A stretch of 64,000 nucleotides of DNA from Helicobacteraceae bacterium (GCA_021163845.1 JAGGTH010000077.1:1-64000); one strand, 5' to 3'; counted from the first letter of the stretch, positions 39,227-49,705 are shown. A program made the numbers and translations. Notes: generated by a model not told the origin, from the sequence alone.

Positions 39227-41767
39227 GTGCCAAAAACGCTTAAAAATTTTATTTTTTCGATCAACATCATACTACTCTCTTCTCTTTTTGTTCTGGTCTT
39301 TATTTTTACGACCTATCTGCATACATCCCTTGCACAAAAAAATGCGATGAAGCATGCAAAGGCTGTATCAGATCAAGTGTTCACCTCAATGTATCAGGTG
39401 ATGAAACGCGGCTGGAATAAAGAGGAACTTAATGACTTTATGTTCTCACTCAAAGAGAATTTTGAAGAGAGTAACTATAAGATCAATATTTATAGAGGGG
39501 ATGTGGTCAAAGAACTTTTTGGTGAGGTCGATGAAGAGGTCAAAGATGAGCTTGTGATGCGCGTTTTTCGTGAGGGAAAAACTTTGGATCAAAGCTCAGG
39601 ACAAATACTGAGAAACCTCAAACCACTCAATGCAAAACAAGAGTGTCTTAGTTGCCATGTCAATGCAAAAGTGGGGGATACTCTAGGTGTGATCGACGTA
39701 GAGCAAAATCTTGTGAATATTATCAAAGAAACCTTTTTAGATTATGTTTATTTCTTTTTAATTGTTATCCCTATCTTTATCTTCGCAGCCTTTTTGGCAT
39801 CACGCTATACATCTTCTCGTATCACTGAAGCGCTCAAGCGTTTTGAATCAAAAGTACAAAGTATCAACTCTGTTAAAGATTTTAAACACTTTGACTCTAA
39901 AGATATCGATCTAAGATTTAAAGAACTCAATACTATTATTCACCATGTCAATGAACTCGCAAGCAGACTTAAAGATGTTGCTGTTGATAAAGATTTACTT
40001 GAATTCGAGGTGCAATTGCTTGATAAGTTTTTGATCACTTCGGATGTAGTGCGTGATTGGCGTGATTATATCGGAGAACTTTTAGTAGATATTAACCGTG
40101 TAATGCCAACATACACGCTCATGACCATCTTCCGAGTGGATGACGATCAGTTTGAGGTGGACATCTTTTGGCATGGAATTCCCGATACAAAAGTCAAAGA
40201 ACACTTTGAAGCTTATGTGCAAGAGGCTATCTCCAAAAATGAGCATTTCTTAGAGTTTAGCGATTATGTGATCCGCCACAATACGGCAAACCATAATTGC
40301 TGTATCAATGTCAATGATTATGATGATTTTGCACACCGTACCAAATCACTTTTCTTAGATACACCAAAGATCGGTGGTATCGTAGGCTTAAGTGTTCAGT
40401 CAGACGTAGTGACGGATCCTGTGCGCCATATCGTGATCGATAGTATCCTTACCACGATGGCAAACCTTGTAGGTTCGGTCAAAGCGATCAACAAATACAC
40501 CCACGACCTTGAGTATTATGCAGCGCACGATCCACTCACAGGGCTTTTTAATCAGCGAATATTTAATGATCTCTTAGAGTATGAGATCAAGCGCTCAGAG
40601 CACCATAAAGACCCATTCTCACTTCTCGTGATCGATTGTGATAATTTCAAGCCGATCAACGATCGATATGGACACGCTTTTGGGGATATTTTTCTCCAAG
40701 AGTTTGCTCGCTTGCTTGGTACGGTGAAACGCCCTGAAGATATCTTGTCTCGTTATGGAGGGGATGAATTTACTATTATCTTGCCTGAAGCTGATGTCAA
40801 AGGGGCTCTAGCGATAGCTCACAAGATCGCCCAAGGAGCAGAGGACTTTAGACTTTTAGCAACTGATGGAAGTTATGTCGGAGTGACAGTTTCTGTAGGT
40901 ATAGCGACCTATCCAGAACACGCAAAAACCCATAAAGAGCTCTTTTTGATCGCTGATGATATGATGTATAAGGCAAAAGAGGAGGGCAAAAATGGTGTAC
41001 GTATCCCATCGAGTGATGATATACTCAGTGTCATCAAAGAGCAAAAAGCAAAATCAGCACTCTTGGTGGATGCGGTCTCCAACAATAGAATTGTTCCTTA
41101 TTTTCAGCCTATTCAGACCATGAGTACAGGCAAAAATGAGATCCATGAGCTTCTGATGCGTATCGAAATAGATGGGCGTGTGATCTCGGCATATGAGTTT
41201 ATCGATATCGCTGAGAGTATGAGTATCATCAACCGCATGGATCTCATCGTGATCGAAAATGCCTTCAAGAAGATCAAAGAGGAAAACTATAAGGGTGTAC
41301 TCTTTATCAATCTCTCACCAAAATCTCTTGTGGTGGGCAATTATACAGAATCGATCACAAAACTGATCCATCAGTATGGAATCCCAAAAGAACAGTTGGT
41401 CTTTGAGATCACAGAGCGTGAGACGGTAAAAAATTTCGCTATCTTAGAGAAGTTTGTTCTTAATTTGAAGATGGCAGGATATAAATTTGCTATTGATGAT
41501 TTTGGCTCGGGCTTCTCCTCTTTTCACTATATCAAAAAATTTCCTATCGACTATGTCAAGATCGATGGCGAATTTATTATCAATATTAATAAAGACAAAA
41601 AAGACAGAGCTTTTGTCCATAGCATCGTTACCTTAGCCAAAGAGTTGGGGATTCAGACGATAGCCGAGTATGTTGAAGATGAAGAGATAGTGATAACCTT
41701 AAGAGAGATGGGGGTCGATTATCTTCAAGGATTTCATATAGGGAGGCCACAAAACAATTTTTCTTAA
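39227..41767 (+). CDS. Membrane GGDEF-EAL protein with CXXCH-containing periplasmic sensor domain
   Basis: Two TM segments bracketing CLSCHVNAKVGDTLGVIDV; SRYGGDEFTIILPEAD; EAL domain with DDFGSGFSSFHYIKKFPIDYVKIDG and QGFHIGRP. Confidence 0.9.
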   Translation: MPKTLKNFIFSINIILLSSLFVLVFIFTTYLHTSLAQKNAMKHAKAVSDQVFTSMYQVMKRGWNKEELNDFMFSLKENFEESNYKINIYRGDVVKELFGEVDEEVKDELVMRVFREGKTLDQSSGQILRNLKPLNAKQECLSCHVNAKVGDTLGVIDVEQNLVNIIKETFLDYVYFFLIVIPIFIFAAFLASRYTSSRITEALKRFESKVQSINSVKDFKHFDSKDIDLRFKELNTIIHHVNELASRLKDVAVDKDLLEFEVQLLDKFLITSDVVRDWRDYIGELLVDINRVMPTYTLMTIFRVDDDQFEVDIFWHGIPDTKVKEHFEAYVQEAISKNEHFLEFSDYVIRHNTANHNCCINVNDYDDFAHRTKSLFLDTPKIGGIVGLSVQSDVVTDPVRHIVIDSILTTMANLVGSVKAINKYTHDLEYYAAHDPLTGLFNQRIFNDLLEYEIKRSEHHKDPFSLLVIDCDNFKPINDRYGHAFGDIFLQEFARLLGTVKRPEDILSRYGGDEFTIILPEADVKGALAIAHKIAQGAEDFRLLATDGSYVGVTVSVGIATYPEHAKTHKELFLIADDMMYKAKEEGKNGVRIPSSDDILSVIKEQKAKSALLVDAVSNNRIVPYFQPIQTMSTGKNEIHELLMRIEIDGRVISAYEFIDIAESMSIINRMDLIVIENAFKKIKEENYKGVLFINLSPKSLVVGNYTESITKLIHQYGIPKEQLVFEITERETVKNFAILEKFVLNLKMAGYKFAIDDFGSGFSSFHYIKKFPIDYVKIDGEFIININKDKKDRAFVHSIVTLAKELGIQTIAEYVEDEEIVITLREMGVDYLQGFHIGRPQNNFS

Positions 41768-41819
41768 TCAAAAGTGCTCTAATAATGTGATATTATAATA
41801 AAAATGTAATTGAGGCAGG

Positions 41820-43319
41820 ATGATGTCGGCGCCCAAAGAGCTCCAAGAGGAAGCAAAAGATTTTACTGTTTTGTATGCTGAGGACAATGATGCCCTACGC
41901 AATAATGCTGCAAAACTTTTAAAAAAGTTTTTCCATCATGTCTATGTAGCAGCAGATGGCAAGGAGGGGTACGAGCTTTTTAAAAAGCATCGCCCTCAGA
42001 TCGTAATTACAGATGTTAAAATGCCTCATATTTCAGGTCTAAAACTTAGCACTCTCATCCACCAATCAAATCCAAAAACAAAAATTATTATCATGACAGC
42101 GTTTGATGATAAAGACTATCTTTATAAAGCCATAGAGCTTGAAATATTTCGTTATCTTAAAAAACCTGTGACACTCAGCGCTTTGACCGAAGCACTCCAT
42201 GATGCTATTGTAAAAATAGGTAAAGAAAAAGAGCTCGAACTTTTTCATGATTATATGCGTAATATCTTTGATTATCAAAGCTCCTTGATCGTGATGTTTA
42301 AAAATGGGGAGATGCTTCTCTCCAACCAACCTTTTAAAGAATTTTTTGAGGTGGAAAATATAGATGAGTTTAAGGATCGTTATGGGGATATAGGGCATCT
42401 TTTGCTTGAACATGACGGCTTTTTGTATAATCAACAAGATCGAAATTGGTATGAAGAGATAAGTGCCAATGATCAGAAACTCTACCATGCAAAGATCAAA
42501 AATAGTAACGCAGAGATACGTCACTTTTTTTTAAAATATCAAAGAGTTCCAGAGGATGATTCTTTAGCAATTCTCTCTTTTGATGATGTTACAGAGTTGA
42601 ATCTTCTCAAACTTTTTGATAATAAAAAGACGAAAAGTGATGAGATTGAGCAAGATACAAAAGCGATTTTTAATCTCCTTGAAGCGGTGCATCGAAATGG
42701 CGCGAAGGTACAACTTCACAACTATTATAAAGGTCTCAGTATCACTAATAATGCCTTCGTTGTAGATGTAGGTGAGGATACGGTCTCTTTAAAGACCAAC
42801 TTTACCCAGCAAAAAGCGATACGTTTTGAGCAGCAGACGATTATCCTCTCAGATGCTTTTCCTTATGCTTTGCTCTGTAAGCAGATATATAACATGAACC
42901 TTGAAAAACAGAGTGTTTCACTTAGAAACTTGAGGTTTATTCCAAGCTCTCCCATAGACCGAGAAACAATACGCTTGGTGCCTGAGGATAAGCATACGGT
43001 CTCTTTATTTTTAGAAGACTCCAAATACCAAGGGATGACACGTATTGAAGATATCTCTCTTGATGCCGTACGTCTTCGAGTCGATGCCTTGCCTCCTGGA
43101 TTGGAGATTGACTCTGAACTTTATGTGGATATGGTACTCGAGATGGATAAGGCACCTCTGATCTTGAACGCCAAAGCAAGGCTCTTTAAAAAATTTGAGA
43201 ATAAACATAGTTTTACACTCATCTTACTCTTTGATTTTAAAGAGAGTCAAAGAACAGACCTGATCCGTTATATGACAAAGAGACAGATGGCAATTATTAG
43301 AGAATTCAAAGGATTATAG
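41820..43319 (+). CDS. Response regulator receiver protein with C-terminal PilZ-like domain
   Basis: VLYAEDNDALRNNAAKLL, VITDVKMPHISG, MTAFDDKDYLYKAIE; C-terminal DISLDAVRLRV PilZ-like. Confidence 0.78.
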   Translation: MMSAPKELQEEAKDFTVLYAEDNDALRNNAAKLLKKFFHHVYVAADGKEGYELFKKHRPQIVITDVKMPHISGLKLSTLIHQSNPKTKIIIMTAFDDKDYLYKAIELEIFRYLKKPVTLSALTEALHDAIVKIGKEKELELFHDYMRNIFDYQSSLIVMFKNGEMLLSNQPFKEFFEVENIDEFKDRYGDIGHLLLEHDGFLYNQQDRNWYEEISANDQKLYHAKIKNSNAEIRHFFLKYQRVPEDDSLAILSFDDVTELNLLKLFDNKKTKSDEIEQDTKAIFNLLEAVHRNGAKVQLHNYYKGLSITNNAFVVDVGEDTVSLKTNFTQQKAIRFEQQTIILSDAFPYALLCKQIYNMNLEKQSVSLRNLRFIPSSPIDRETIRLVPEDKHTVSLFLEDSKYQGMTRIEDISLDAVRLRVDALPPGLEIDSELYVDMVLEMDKAPLILNAKARLFKKFENKHSFTLILLFDFKESQRTDLIRYMTKRQMAIIREFKGL

Positions 43320-44078
43320 ATGAATGAAAACGAAACGATTCTCTATGAGGATGCAAAACATAAATGTGTGATGTTTAGCTTTGATGATGAGAGTCATGAG
43401 GATTCCTTTTTGTCTGTCAATCAGTTTTTGATCGTCCAAAATGGTGTGGGTGTGCTTATTGACCCAGGAAGTGAGAGTATCTTTGAGGAACTCTATGATG
43501 CGGTCTCTGCACACGTTGATCCTCAAAATATCAAGTATATATTTCTCTCTCATCAAGATCCTGATGTGTCCGGTTCGATCACACAATGGAGTATCAGCAC
43601 TAAAGCTAAGTTTGTGATGTCAGCGTTGTGGGTACGTTTTATGAGTCATTATGGATTTATGGATATGGCGCGAATTATGGCTTTGCCAGATCATGGAGCC
43701 AAACTCAATTTTGGCAAAGAGTATCTCAAGTTTGTCCCTGCACACTTTTTACACTCCCCTGGAAATTTTACCCTTTATGATTCGAAGTCAAAAATAGCTT
43801 TTTCTGGGGATATCGGTGCGGCGATCGTGACAAGTATAGACTCTCAAAAGGTCGTAGAAAATTTTGAAGAGCATAAGGGTGAAATGCTAGGGTTTCATAA
43901 ACGCTATATGGCATCAAATAAAGTGTGCCGCGCTTGGGCGAAAAAGATGCGAGCTTTGGATGTAGAGACGATCGCACCGCAGCATGGGTTTATCCTCAAA
44001 GATCAAAATGTTGGCTTCTTTTTGGATTGGTTTGAAGAACTTGAGTGTGGAAGCGATCTTTTAGATGAATTGTATTAA
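43320..44078 (+). CDS. Metallo-beta-lactamase-fold, ODP-type (oxygen-binding di-iron) protein
   Basis: LIDPGSESIF, FLSHQDPDVSGS in place of HxHxDH, PAHFLHSPGNFTLYD, FSGDIGAA. Confidence 0.72.
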   Translation: MNENETILYEDAKHKCVMFSFDDESHEDSFLSVNQFLIVQNGVGVLIDPGSESIFEELYDAVSAHVDPQNIKYIFLSHQDPDVSGSITQWSISTKAKFVMSALWVRFMSHYGFMDMARIMALPDHGAKLNFGKEYLKFVPAHFLHSPGNFTLYDSKSKIAFSGDIGAAIVTSIDSQKVVENFEEHKGEMLGFHKRYMASNKVCRAWAKKMRALDVETIAPQHGFILKDQNVGFFLDWFEELECGSDLLDELY

Positions 44079-44086
44079 GGAAGAGT

Positions 44087-45235
44087 ATGCAAATGCTGAG
44101 GGGTGATAGTGCTGAATATCAAAGGGTAAAAGATAGGCTTGAATACGCCATCAATGGTACGAGTGATGGTCTGTGGGATTGGGATCTTATCACAAATGAG
44201 GTGTACTTTTCTCCACGTTGGAAATCTATGTTGGGCTACAAAGAGGATGAGCTTGAGAACAAGCTAGAGACATGGAGTGCTCTTGTTCATCCCGAAGACT
44301 ATAAGCAGGCTATTATCGATATTGAAAAAAGCCATGAAGATCCTACATTCGAATATAACACTATCCATAGACTCCGTCATAAAAATGGCTCTTGGGTTTG
44401 GGTTTTGGATCGTGGACAGACCTATTTTGATGAGACTGGTCAAGCAGTACGGATGGTTGGTTTTCACACAGATATTACAAAAATAAAACAGTACGAACAA
44501 GAACTCAAAGAGAAAGATGAGGTGATGATCGCCCAGTCGCGTCACGCGGCAATGGGGGAGATGATGAGTATGATAGCCCATCAATGGCGACAACCTATCA
44601 GTGTGATCTCGATGGAGGCAAATAATATTTTAATGGATGTTGAGCTAGATAGCATAGACCCCCAAACACTCAAAGAGTCTATGGAGGGGATTTTACATCA
44701 AGTAGCAGAACTCTCTAAGACGATCGATGATTTTAGAGATTTTTTTAAGCCAGATCAAGAGATATCTAAAGCGACTTTACAGGGCATTTTGCAAGATGCC
44801 CTTACGATTGTAGGAAAGTCACTTGAGAACAATGGGATCAAACTTATTTTTGATATCGATGAAGACACGGCGATCACAACGCATATACGAGAATTGATGC
44901 ATGTATTTATCAATATTATTAAAAATGCCAAAGAGATGCTTATAGAAAAAGCTGTACCTCATAAGAAGATAGTAGTGATTATCAAAAAACAAGCACAGTG
45001 CTACAGTATTGCAATATGCGATAATGCAGGGGGAGTATGTCCTACTATTATTGATAAGATATTTGATCCTTATTTCACAACCAAAGAGCAAACAAATGGA
45101 ACGGGTCTTGGGCTCTATATGAGCAAGGTGATTATAGAAAAACACTTACTAGGCTCTATTATCGCGTACAATATGCACGATGGAGCATGTTTTGAGATAC
45201 ATCTTCCACGGAAGTACCCCGAGGAAGAATTATGA
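44087..45235 (+). CDS. PAS-domain sensor histidine kinase
   Basis: PAS (SDGLWDWDLITNEVYFSPRWKSMLGY), AMGEMMSMIAHQWRQPISVISM H-box, NGTGLGLYMSKVIIEKHLLG. Confidence 0.93.
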   Translation: MQMLRGDSAEYQRVKDRLEYAINGTSDGLWDWDLITNEVYFSPRWKSMLGYKEDELENKLETWSALVHPEDYKQAIIDIEKSHEDPTFEYNTIHRLRHKNGSWVWVLDRGQTYFDETGQAVRMVGFHTDITKIKQYEQELKEKDEVMIAQSRHAAMGEMMSMIAHQWRQPISVISMEANNILMDVELDSIDPQTLKESMEGILHQVAELSKTIDDFRDFFKPDQEISKATLQGILQDALTIVGKSLENNGIKLIFDIDEDTAITTHIRELMHVFINIIKNAKEMLIEKAVPHKKIVVIIKKQAQCYSIAICDNAGGVCPTIIDKIFDPYFTTKEQTNGTGLGLYMSKVIIEKHLLGSIIAYNMHDGACFEIHLPRKYPEEEL

Positions 45236-46479
45236 AAAATGTCTATATAGCGCGTCAGCCCATCATGGATAGTTCGGAACAGATATTTGCTTATGAGCTT
45301 TTGTATCGAGATGTGGAACAAAAAAGCTTGGTAGAAGATGGTCGCTATGCCACCGCAGCAGTGATTAACAATGTGCTCAACAAGTTTGGGACCCAAGCTA
45401 TTCTAGGAGGGAGAAAAGCGTTTGTTAAGATCGATAAAAAGTTTTTGATGAATGATCTTATCTTCTCTGTGCCAAAAGAGTTCTTTATCTTTTCTCTTTT
45501 AGAAAGCATCGAGATGGACGAGCGAGTGTATGAGAGGATCGAGCAACTCTACTATAAAGGGTACGAGCTTTGCCTCAACGATACGACCTGTTCACTTGAA
45601 TATCTTAAGAACTCTCAAGCCAGCTTGAATTTCTTTAAATATGTCAAGATCAATATACCTGCACATCTTCCCCAAAGAGATATGAGGGAGTGTATTGCAG
45701 GGCTCAAGAAAGAGGGTCTAGCAGTGATCGGGACACGTATCGAAGAAAAAAGCCATCAGCAGCTTGCCAAAGAGTTGGGATGTGAGTATTTTCAAGGTTT
45801 TTTCTTTGCACGACCAAATATTATAGAAAATAAAAAGCTTGATGCTTCGCAGCTCTCGATCATTCGACTCTACAACCTCTTGATGCAAGATACAAATATT
45901 GATGAGATCGCAAGCGAGTTTGAAAAAAACTATGCGATCTCTGTGCAACTTCTACAGTTTATCAATTCAGGGGCGTTTGCTTTTAGAAAAAGAATATCTT
46001 CTATCCACCATGTCCTTGTTCTAGTCGGGCGTATCCCACTTGCGCAATGGTTGATGCTGATGATCTACTCGAAGTCTATCACGAGAACAGAAGAGAGTTC
46101 TCCACTGATACTTCTCATCAAAGAGCGCACAGAGCTGATGCAAAATCTCTTAAAGAGAATCGAGCCAAATGTACGCAGTAATAAGCTTGGTGAGGCTTAT
46201 TTTGTAGGGGTGCTTTCCCTCTTAAATGTGGTCTTTGGTGTCTCTTTGGAGCAACTCTTGGAGCATCTTTATATCTCTGATGAGGTCAAAGATGCACTGC
46301 TTCATGATGCAGGTGATCTGGGTGAGATCTACGCACTTGTACGCGAGATAGAGCAGTTTAACACGGACGCAATCGAGCTTTTTGCCAAAAAACATGGGCT
46401 CGATGCCAATGATATTAATATGGTGCTTGCTCAATGTATCGAGGATGTGAATCGTTTTGAGCAGAGAGAGACCAAATAG
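45232..46479 (+). CDS. EAL-HDOD (YuxH-type) signalling protein
   Basis: IARQPIMDSSEQIFAYELLYRD; YCEYFQGFFFARP-type EAL end followed by an HDOD domain. Confidence 0.88.
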   Translation: MKNVYIARQPIMDSSEQIFAYELLYRDVEQKSLVEDGRYATAAVINNVLNKFGTQAILGGRKAFVKIDKKFLMNDLIFSVPKEFFIFSLLESIEMDERVYERIEQLYYKGYELCLNDTTCSLEYLKNSQASLNFFKYVKINIPAHLPQRDMRECIAGLKKEGLAVIGTRIEEKSHQQLAKELGCEYFQGFFFARPNIIENKKLDASQLSIIRLYNLLMQDTNIDEIASEFEKNYAISVQLLQFINSGAFAFRKRISSIHHVLVLVGRIPLAQWLMLMIYSKSITRTEESSPLILLIKERTELMQNLLKRIEPNVRSNKLGEAYFVGVLSLLNVVFGVSLEQLLEHLYISDEVKDALLHDAGDLGEIYALVREIEQFNTDAIELFAKKHGLDANDINMVLAQCIEDVNRFEQRETK

Positions 46480-46508
46480 ATGTTATAATTTCATAAAAAA
46501 AGAGCCCT

Positions 46509-47873
46509 ATGAACTCCCAAAAATTCTCCCTTCTCCCACTTCCCCAAGCGATGCTTGAAAACCTTGATGCTATCGGCTATACACAGATGACAGCTATCCA
46601 AGAAGCTGCACTCCCTTTGATCTTAGAGGGGAGGGATGTGATCGCCCAAGCCAAAACGGGGAGCGGAAAAACAGCCGCTTTTGGAATAGGGCTTTTAAAT
46701 AGACTCGATGTGAAGAAGTTTAAAGTTCAATCACTTATACTCTGCCCTACGCGTGAACTCGCCGATCAGGTCGCAAAAGAGCTACGTATGCTCGCAAAAT
46801 TTCAACATAATATAAAAATTCTCACCCTCTGTGGTGGTGCTGCTTTTGGTCCACAGCTGGGCTCGCTTCGTCATGGTGCACATATCGTGGTGGGAACTCC
46901 AGGACGCATACTCAAGCATCTCAAAAAAGAAACGCTCTCTTTAGACGCTCTAGAGACCTTGGTACTTGATGAAGCGGATAGAATGCTCGACATGGGCTTT
47001 ATCGAAGAGATCGAAGAGCTTCTCTCCTATGCATCATCACAGCGCCAAACCCTCTTATTTTCTGCGACATACACCGATGAGGTGATCGCGATCTCTGAGA
47101 AGTTTCAAAAAGATGCGGTCTCTGTAAAAGTGAGTCATACCGAGCAGATCAATAAGATCACAGAGTATTTTTACGCGACACAAAACAAGCTCGATACCCT
47201 TATCAATCTCCTCTCAACTTACAAGCCTGAAAATGTGATTGTCTTTACCAATACAAAGATCCAAGCGGCAAATCTCGCTGAGGACTTGCAAAGAAGGGAT
47301 GTAGATGCAGTAGCGATCCACGGAGACCTTGAGCAGTATGATAGAAATGATGTACTCGTGCAGTTTGCGAACAAAAGTGCGCGTATCTTAGTAGCTACGG
47401 ATGTAGCTGCACGTGGGCTTGATATCAAAGAGCTCAGCATGGTGGTCAACTATGAGCTTCCACATCAGTATGAGACCTACACCCACCGCATCGGTAGAAC
47501 GGGACGTGCAGGGGAAGAGGGGATCGCTGTGAGTCTCTATAACGAGTATGAAGAGAGTCTTGCCGAGGAGTACCGTGATGGTGTACGCCTTTTTGAAGAT
47601 GCCCAAAGCTTAGAAAAAGAGCGAGGCTTTATGATGCATGCCGAGTTTGCAACACTCGTGATAGAGGGGGGCAAAAAAGAGAAGCTCAGAGCGGGCGATA
47701 TTTTAGGAGCCCTCACGCGTGATGTAGGCTTAGAGGGCTCTGATATTGGTAAGATAGATATTTATGAGAGACAAAGCTATGTGGCGATCAAAAGTGATGC
47801 AATAGAACGCGCCCATGAGGGTCTGCGCAACACAAAAATCAAAGCGAAGAAGTTCTCTGTCTGGATCTTGTAG
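46509..47873 (+). CDS. dbpA: DEAD-box RNA helicase DbpA
   Basis: AKTGSGKTAAFG, PTRELADQ, LDEADRML, SATYTDE, HRIGRTGRAG plus C-terminal DbpA RNA-binding domain. Confidence 0.92.
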   Translation: MNSQKFSLLPLPQAMLENLDAIGYTQMTAIQEAALPLILEGRDVIAQAKTGSGKTAAFGIGLLNRLDVKKFKVQSLILCPTRELADQVAKELRMLAKFQHNIKILTLCGGAAFGPQLGSLRHGAHIVVGTPGRILKHLKKETLSLDALETLVLDEADRMLDMGFIEEIEELLSYASSQRQTLLFSATYTDEVIAISEKFQKDAVSVKVSHTEQINKITEYFYATQNKLDTLINLLSTYKPENVIVFTNTKIQAANLAEDLQRRDVDAVAIHGDLEQYDRNDVLVQFANKSARILVATDVAARGLDIKELSMVVNYELPHQYETYTHRIGRTGRAGEEGIAVSLYNEYEESLAEEYRDGVRLFEDAQSLEKERGFMMHAEFATLVIEGGKKEKLRAGDILGALTRDVGLEGSDIGKIDIYERQSYVAIKSDAIERAHEGLRNTKIKAKKFSVWIL

Positions 47874-48379
47874 TGCAACAAAAGCTCAAATATCTAAGCC
47901 ACTACCCACAAACAACACAAGAACAAGTACGCAAACTTCTCGAACAAAACAAACTAGAAGAGTATTTGCAGTCGAAATATGATTTTACACACGAAATCCA
48001 AAGCGACAAAGCACTTTTTGAGTATGTGATGGGGATGAAAAATGAATATATGAAAAAAACAGCCCCTCTAAGCAAAGCCTTTTATGATGGCAAGATCAAT
48101 GTGATCCACAACGCTTTGGGCACACACCACTATATCTCACGTGTTCAAGGTGCCAAGCTCAAAGCCAAAAACGAGATACGCATCGCTTCAATGTTCAAAA
48201 AAACACCCCAAGATTTTTTACGCATGATAGTAATACACGAACTCGCCCATTTTAAAGAAAAAGAGCACAATAAAGCCTTCTACAAACTCTGCACATACAT
48301 GGAACCGAACTACCATCAACTAGAGTTTGATCTACGCATCTACTTAACAATAAAGGAGCCGATGGCTTGCCTTCGGTAA
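47873..48379 (+). CDS. YgjP-like/M48-type metallopeptidase domain protein
   Basis: VIHELAHFKEKEHNKAFYKLC (HExxH). Confidence 0.8.
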   Translation: MQQKLKYLSHYPQTTQEQVRKLLEQNKLEEYLQSKYDFTHEIQSDKALFEYVMGMKNEYMKKTAPLSKAFYDGKINVIHNALGTHHYISRVQGAKLKAKNEIRIASMFKKTPQDFLRMIVIHELAHFKEKEHNKAFYKLCTYMEPNYHQLEFDLRIYLTIKEPMACLR

Positions 48380-48403
48380 GAGTAGGCTTGGATGTAAGGG
48401 TCT

Positions 48404-48853
48404 TTATCTATTCTCTAAAATCTCTTTTGTTCTTTTCTGGCGATACTCAAACATCTGCTTGACATCACGCTCAAATAAGGGTGCGATAAGTTTGCCTAGT
48501 ATTCCAAATGGGAGCTCATATTCTATAATATCACGGAGTTCACATGCTCCACCTATTTGGGTAAAGATATGTTGGTGGCGCCAGTATTTGAGTGGAGAGC
48601 GTAGGGCGAGATCTATTAAGATATGGGGACGTTCTAGCTTTTGTATTTCTACATCCCAATACGTTGGGATGGTGAGCCTTGTTGTTTTGAGACGTACGAT
48701 CTTGCCCTCATACGTCGTGGTGTCTTCATTTAAGAGCTCCACTTTTGTGTTGGGTGGAGTGATCTTTTTGATGTTGGCAGAATCGGTGTGAAAATCAAAA
48801 AGCTCCTCGAGACTACACTTGATGAGTGAGATTTGGGTGAGTGTTCTTCTCAT
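48404..48853 (-). CDS. SRPBCC/START-like ligand-binding protein
   Basis: SLEELFDFHTDSANIKKITPPN; DIIEYELPFGILGKL. Confidence 0.82.
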   Translation of the reverse strand: MRRTLTQISLIKCSLEELFDFHTDSANIKKITPPNTKVELLNEDTTTYEGKIVRLKTTRLTIPTYWDVEIQKLERPHILIDLALRSPLKYWRHQHIFTQIGGACELRDIIEYELPFGILGKLIAPLFERDVKQMFEYRQKRTKEILENR

Positions 48854-49362
48854 TCTTGTATCGTCCAGATCAGTTTTGAGCTATCAAAGCCATGTGAAGT
48901 GATTGTGCCAAGCAGCCTCGCTTTGGTTGCCACGTCTATGCTTTTGGTTCTGCTGAGTATCCAAAGGTATTCTCTATTAGGAGCGCCCACAAGCGCATGG
49001 CTATAATCATCTGCGAGATCAATCACCCAATAATCCCCATAAATAGGGCGAAAAAAGCTTACTTTGAGCTTACTATTGCTCGCATCTGTGGCGTACGCTA
49101 CACCCTCGGCTTCTTTTTTCTCATCATCTTCTATCATCTCACATCTGTTGATCACTTTGATATCGCCATCGGCTTTGAGAGAGTAGGTTGCAGAGACATT
49201 TTTGCACCCCTTTTCAAAAAAATGCTCAAAGCGTGCTATCTCATACCATGTGCCCGTGTATCGCTTGAGATCAACATGTTTTACTGTTGGCAAAGGGGGA
49301 TGTTTCGGGCTACATCCCAAGAGAAAAAAGAGGGCGAAAAAAGAGAAAAGTATTTTAAACAT
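48850..49362 (-). CDS. Lipocalin-family lipoprotein (Blc-like)
   Basis: Lipobox LLGCSPKHPP; DLKRYTGTWYEIARFEHFFEKGCKNVSATY. Confidence 0.92.
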   Translation of the reverse strand: MFKILFSFFALFFLLGCSPKHPPLPTVKHVDLKRYTGTWYEIARFEHFFEKGCKNVSATYSLKADGDIKVINRCEMIEDDEKKEAEGVAYATDASNSKLKVSFFRPIYGDYWVIDLADDYSHALVGAPNREYLWILSRTKSIDVATKARLLGTITSHGFDSSKLIWTIQE

Positions 49363-49494
49363 TGTTGCACCTTTGTAATAATCTAATAAAGAGTATAGTG
49401 CAGATTTTCTTTTTTTGGTAGCTTGTTTGTGTTGGTTGGTGGTGTTGCAAAAAAGAGGTTATACTATTGTCTAAAATACAAAGGGGATGATTTT

Positions 49495-49701
49495 ATGACT
49501 TTACATCTAAATGCTTCTGAGAGTGTGACTCAAAAAATTTTATCTTATTTAGAGTCTTTGAGAAAACAGGGAGAGTCTGTAGAGATCATTGATGATTCAC
49601 TCTATAAGTTTGAAAAAAGTGGAATCTTAAAAGGTTTAGAACAAGTCCAAAATGATCAGATTTGCTCATCTGAAGAACTCCTAGAAGAGCTTGATAGATA
49701 A
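49495..49701 (+). CDS. Antitoxin-like protein of a ParDE/RelBE-type pair
   Basis: 68 aa with GGGGATGA RBS; start at ATG 49495; directly upstream of the toxin-like remnant. Confidence 0.65.
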   Translation: MTLHLNASESVTQKILSYLESLRKQGESVEIIDDSLYKFEKSGILKGLEQVQNDQICSSEELLEELDR

Positions 49702-49705
49702 GTTT

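Noticed and set aside
42066-42524. 152-aa antisense ORF in the response regulator
   Set aside because: Shadow ORF; low-complexity Phe/Ile-rich translation.
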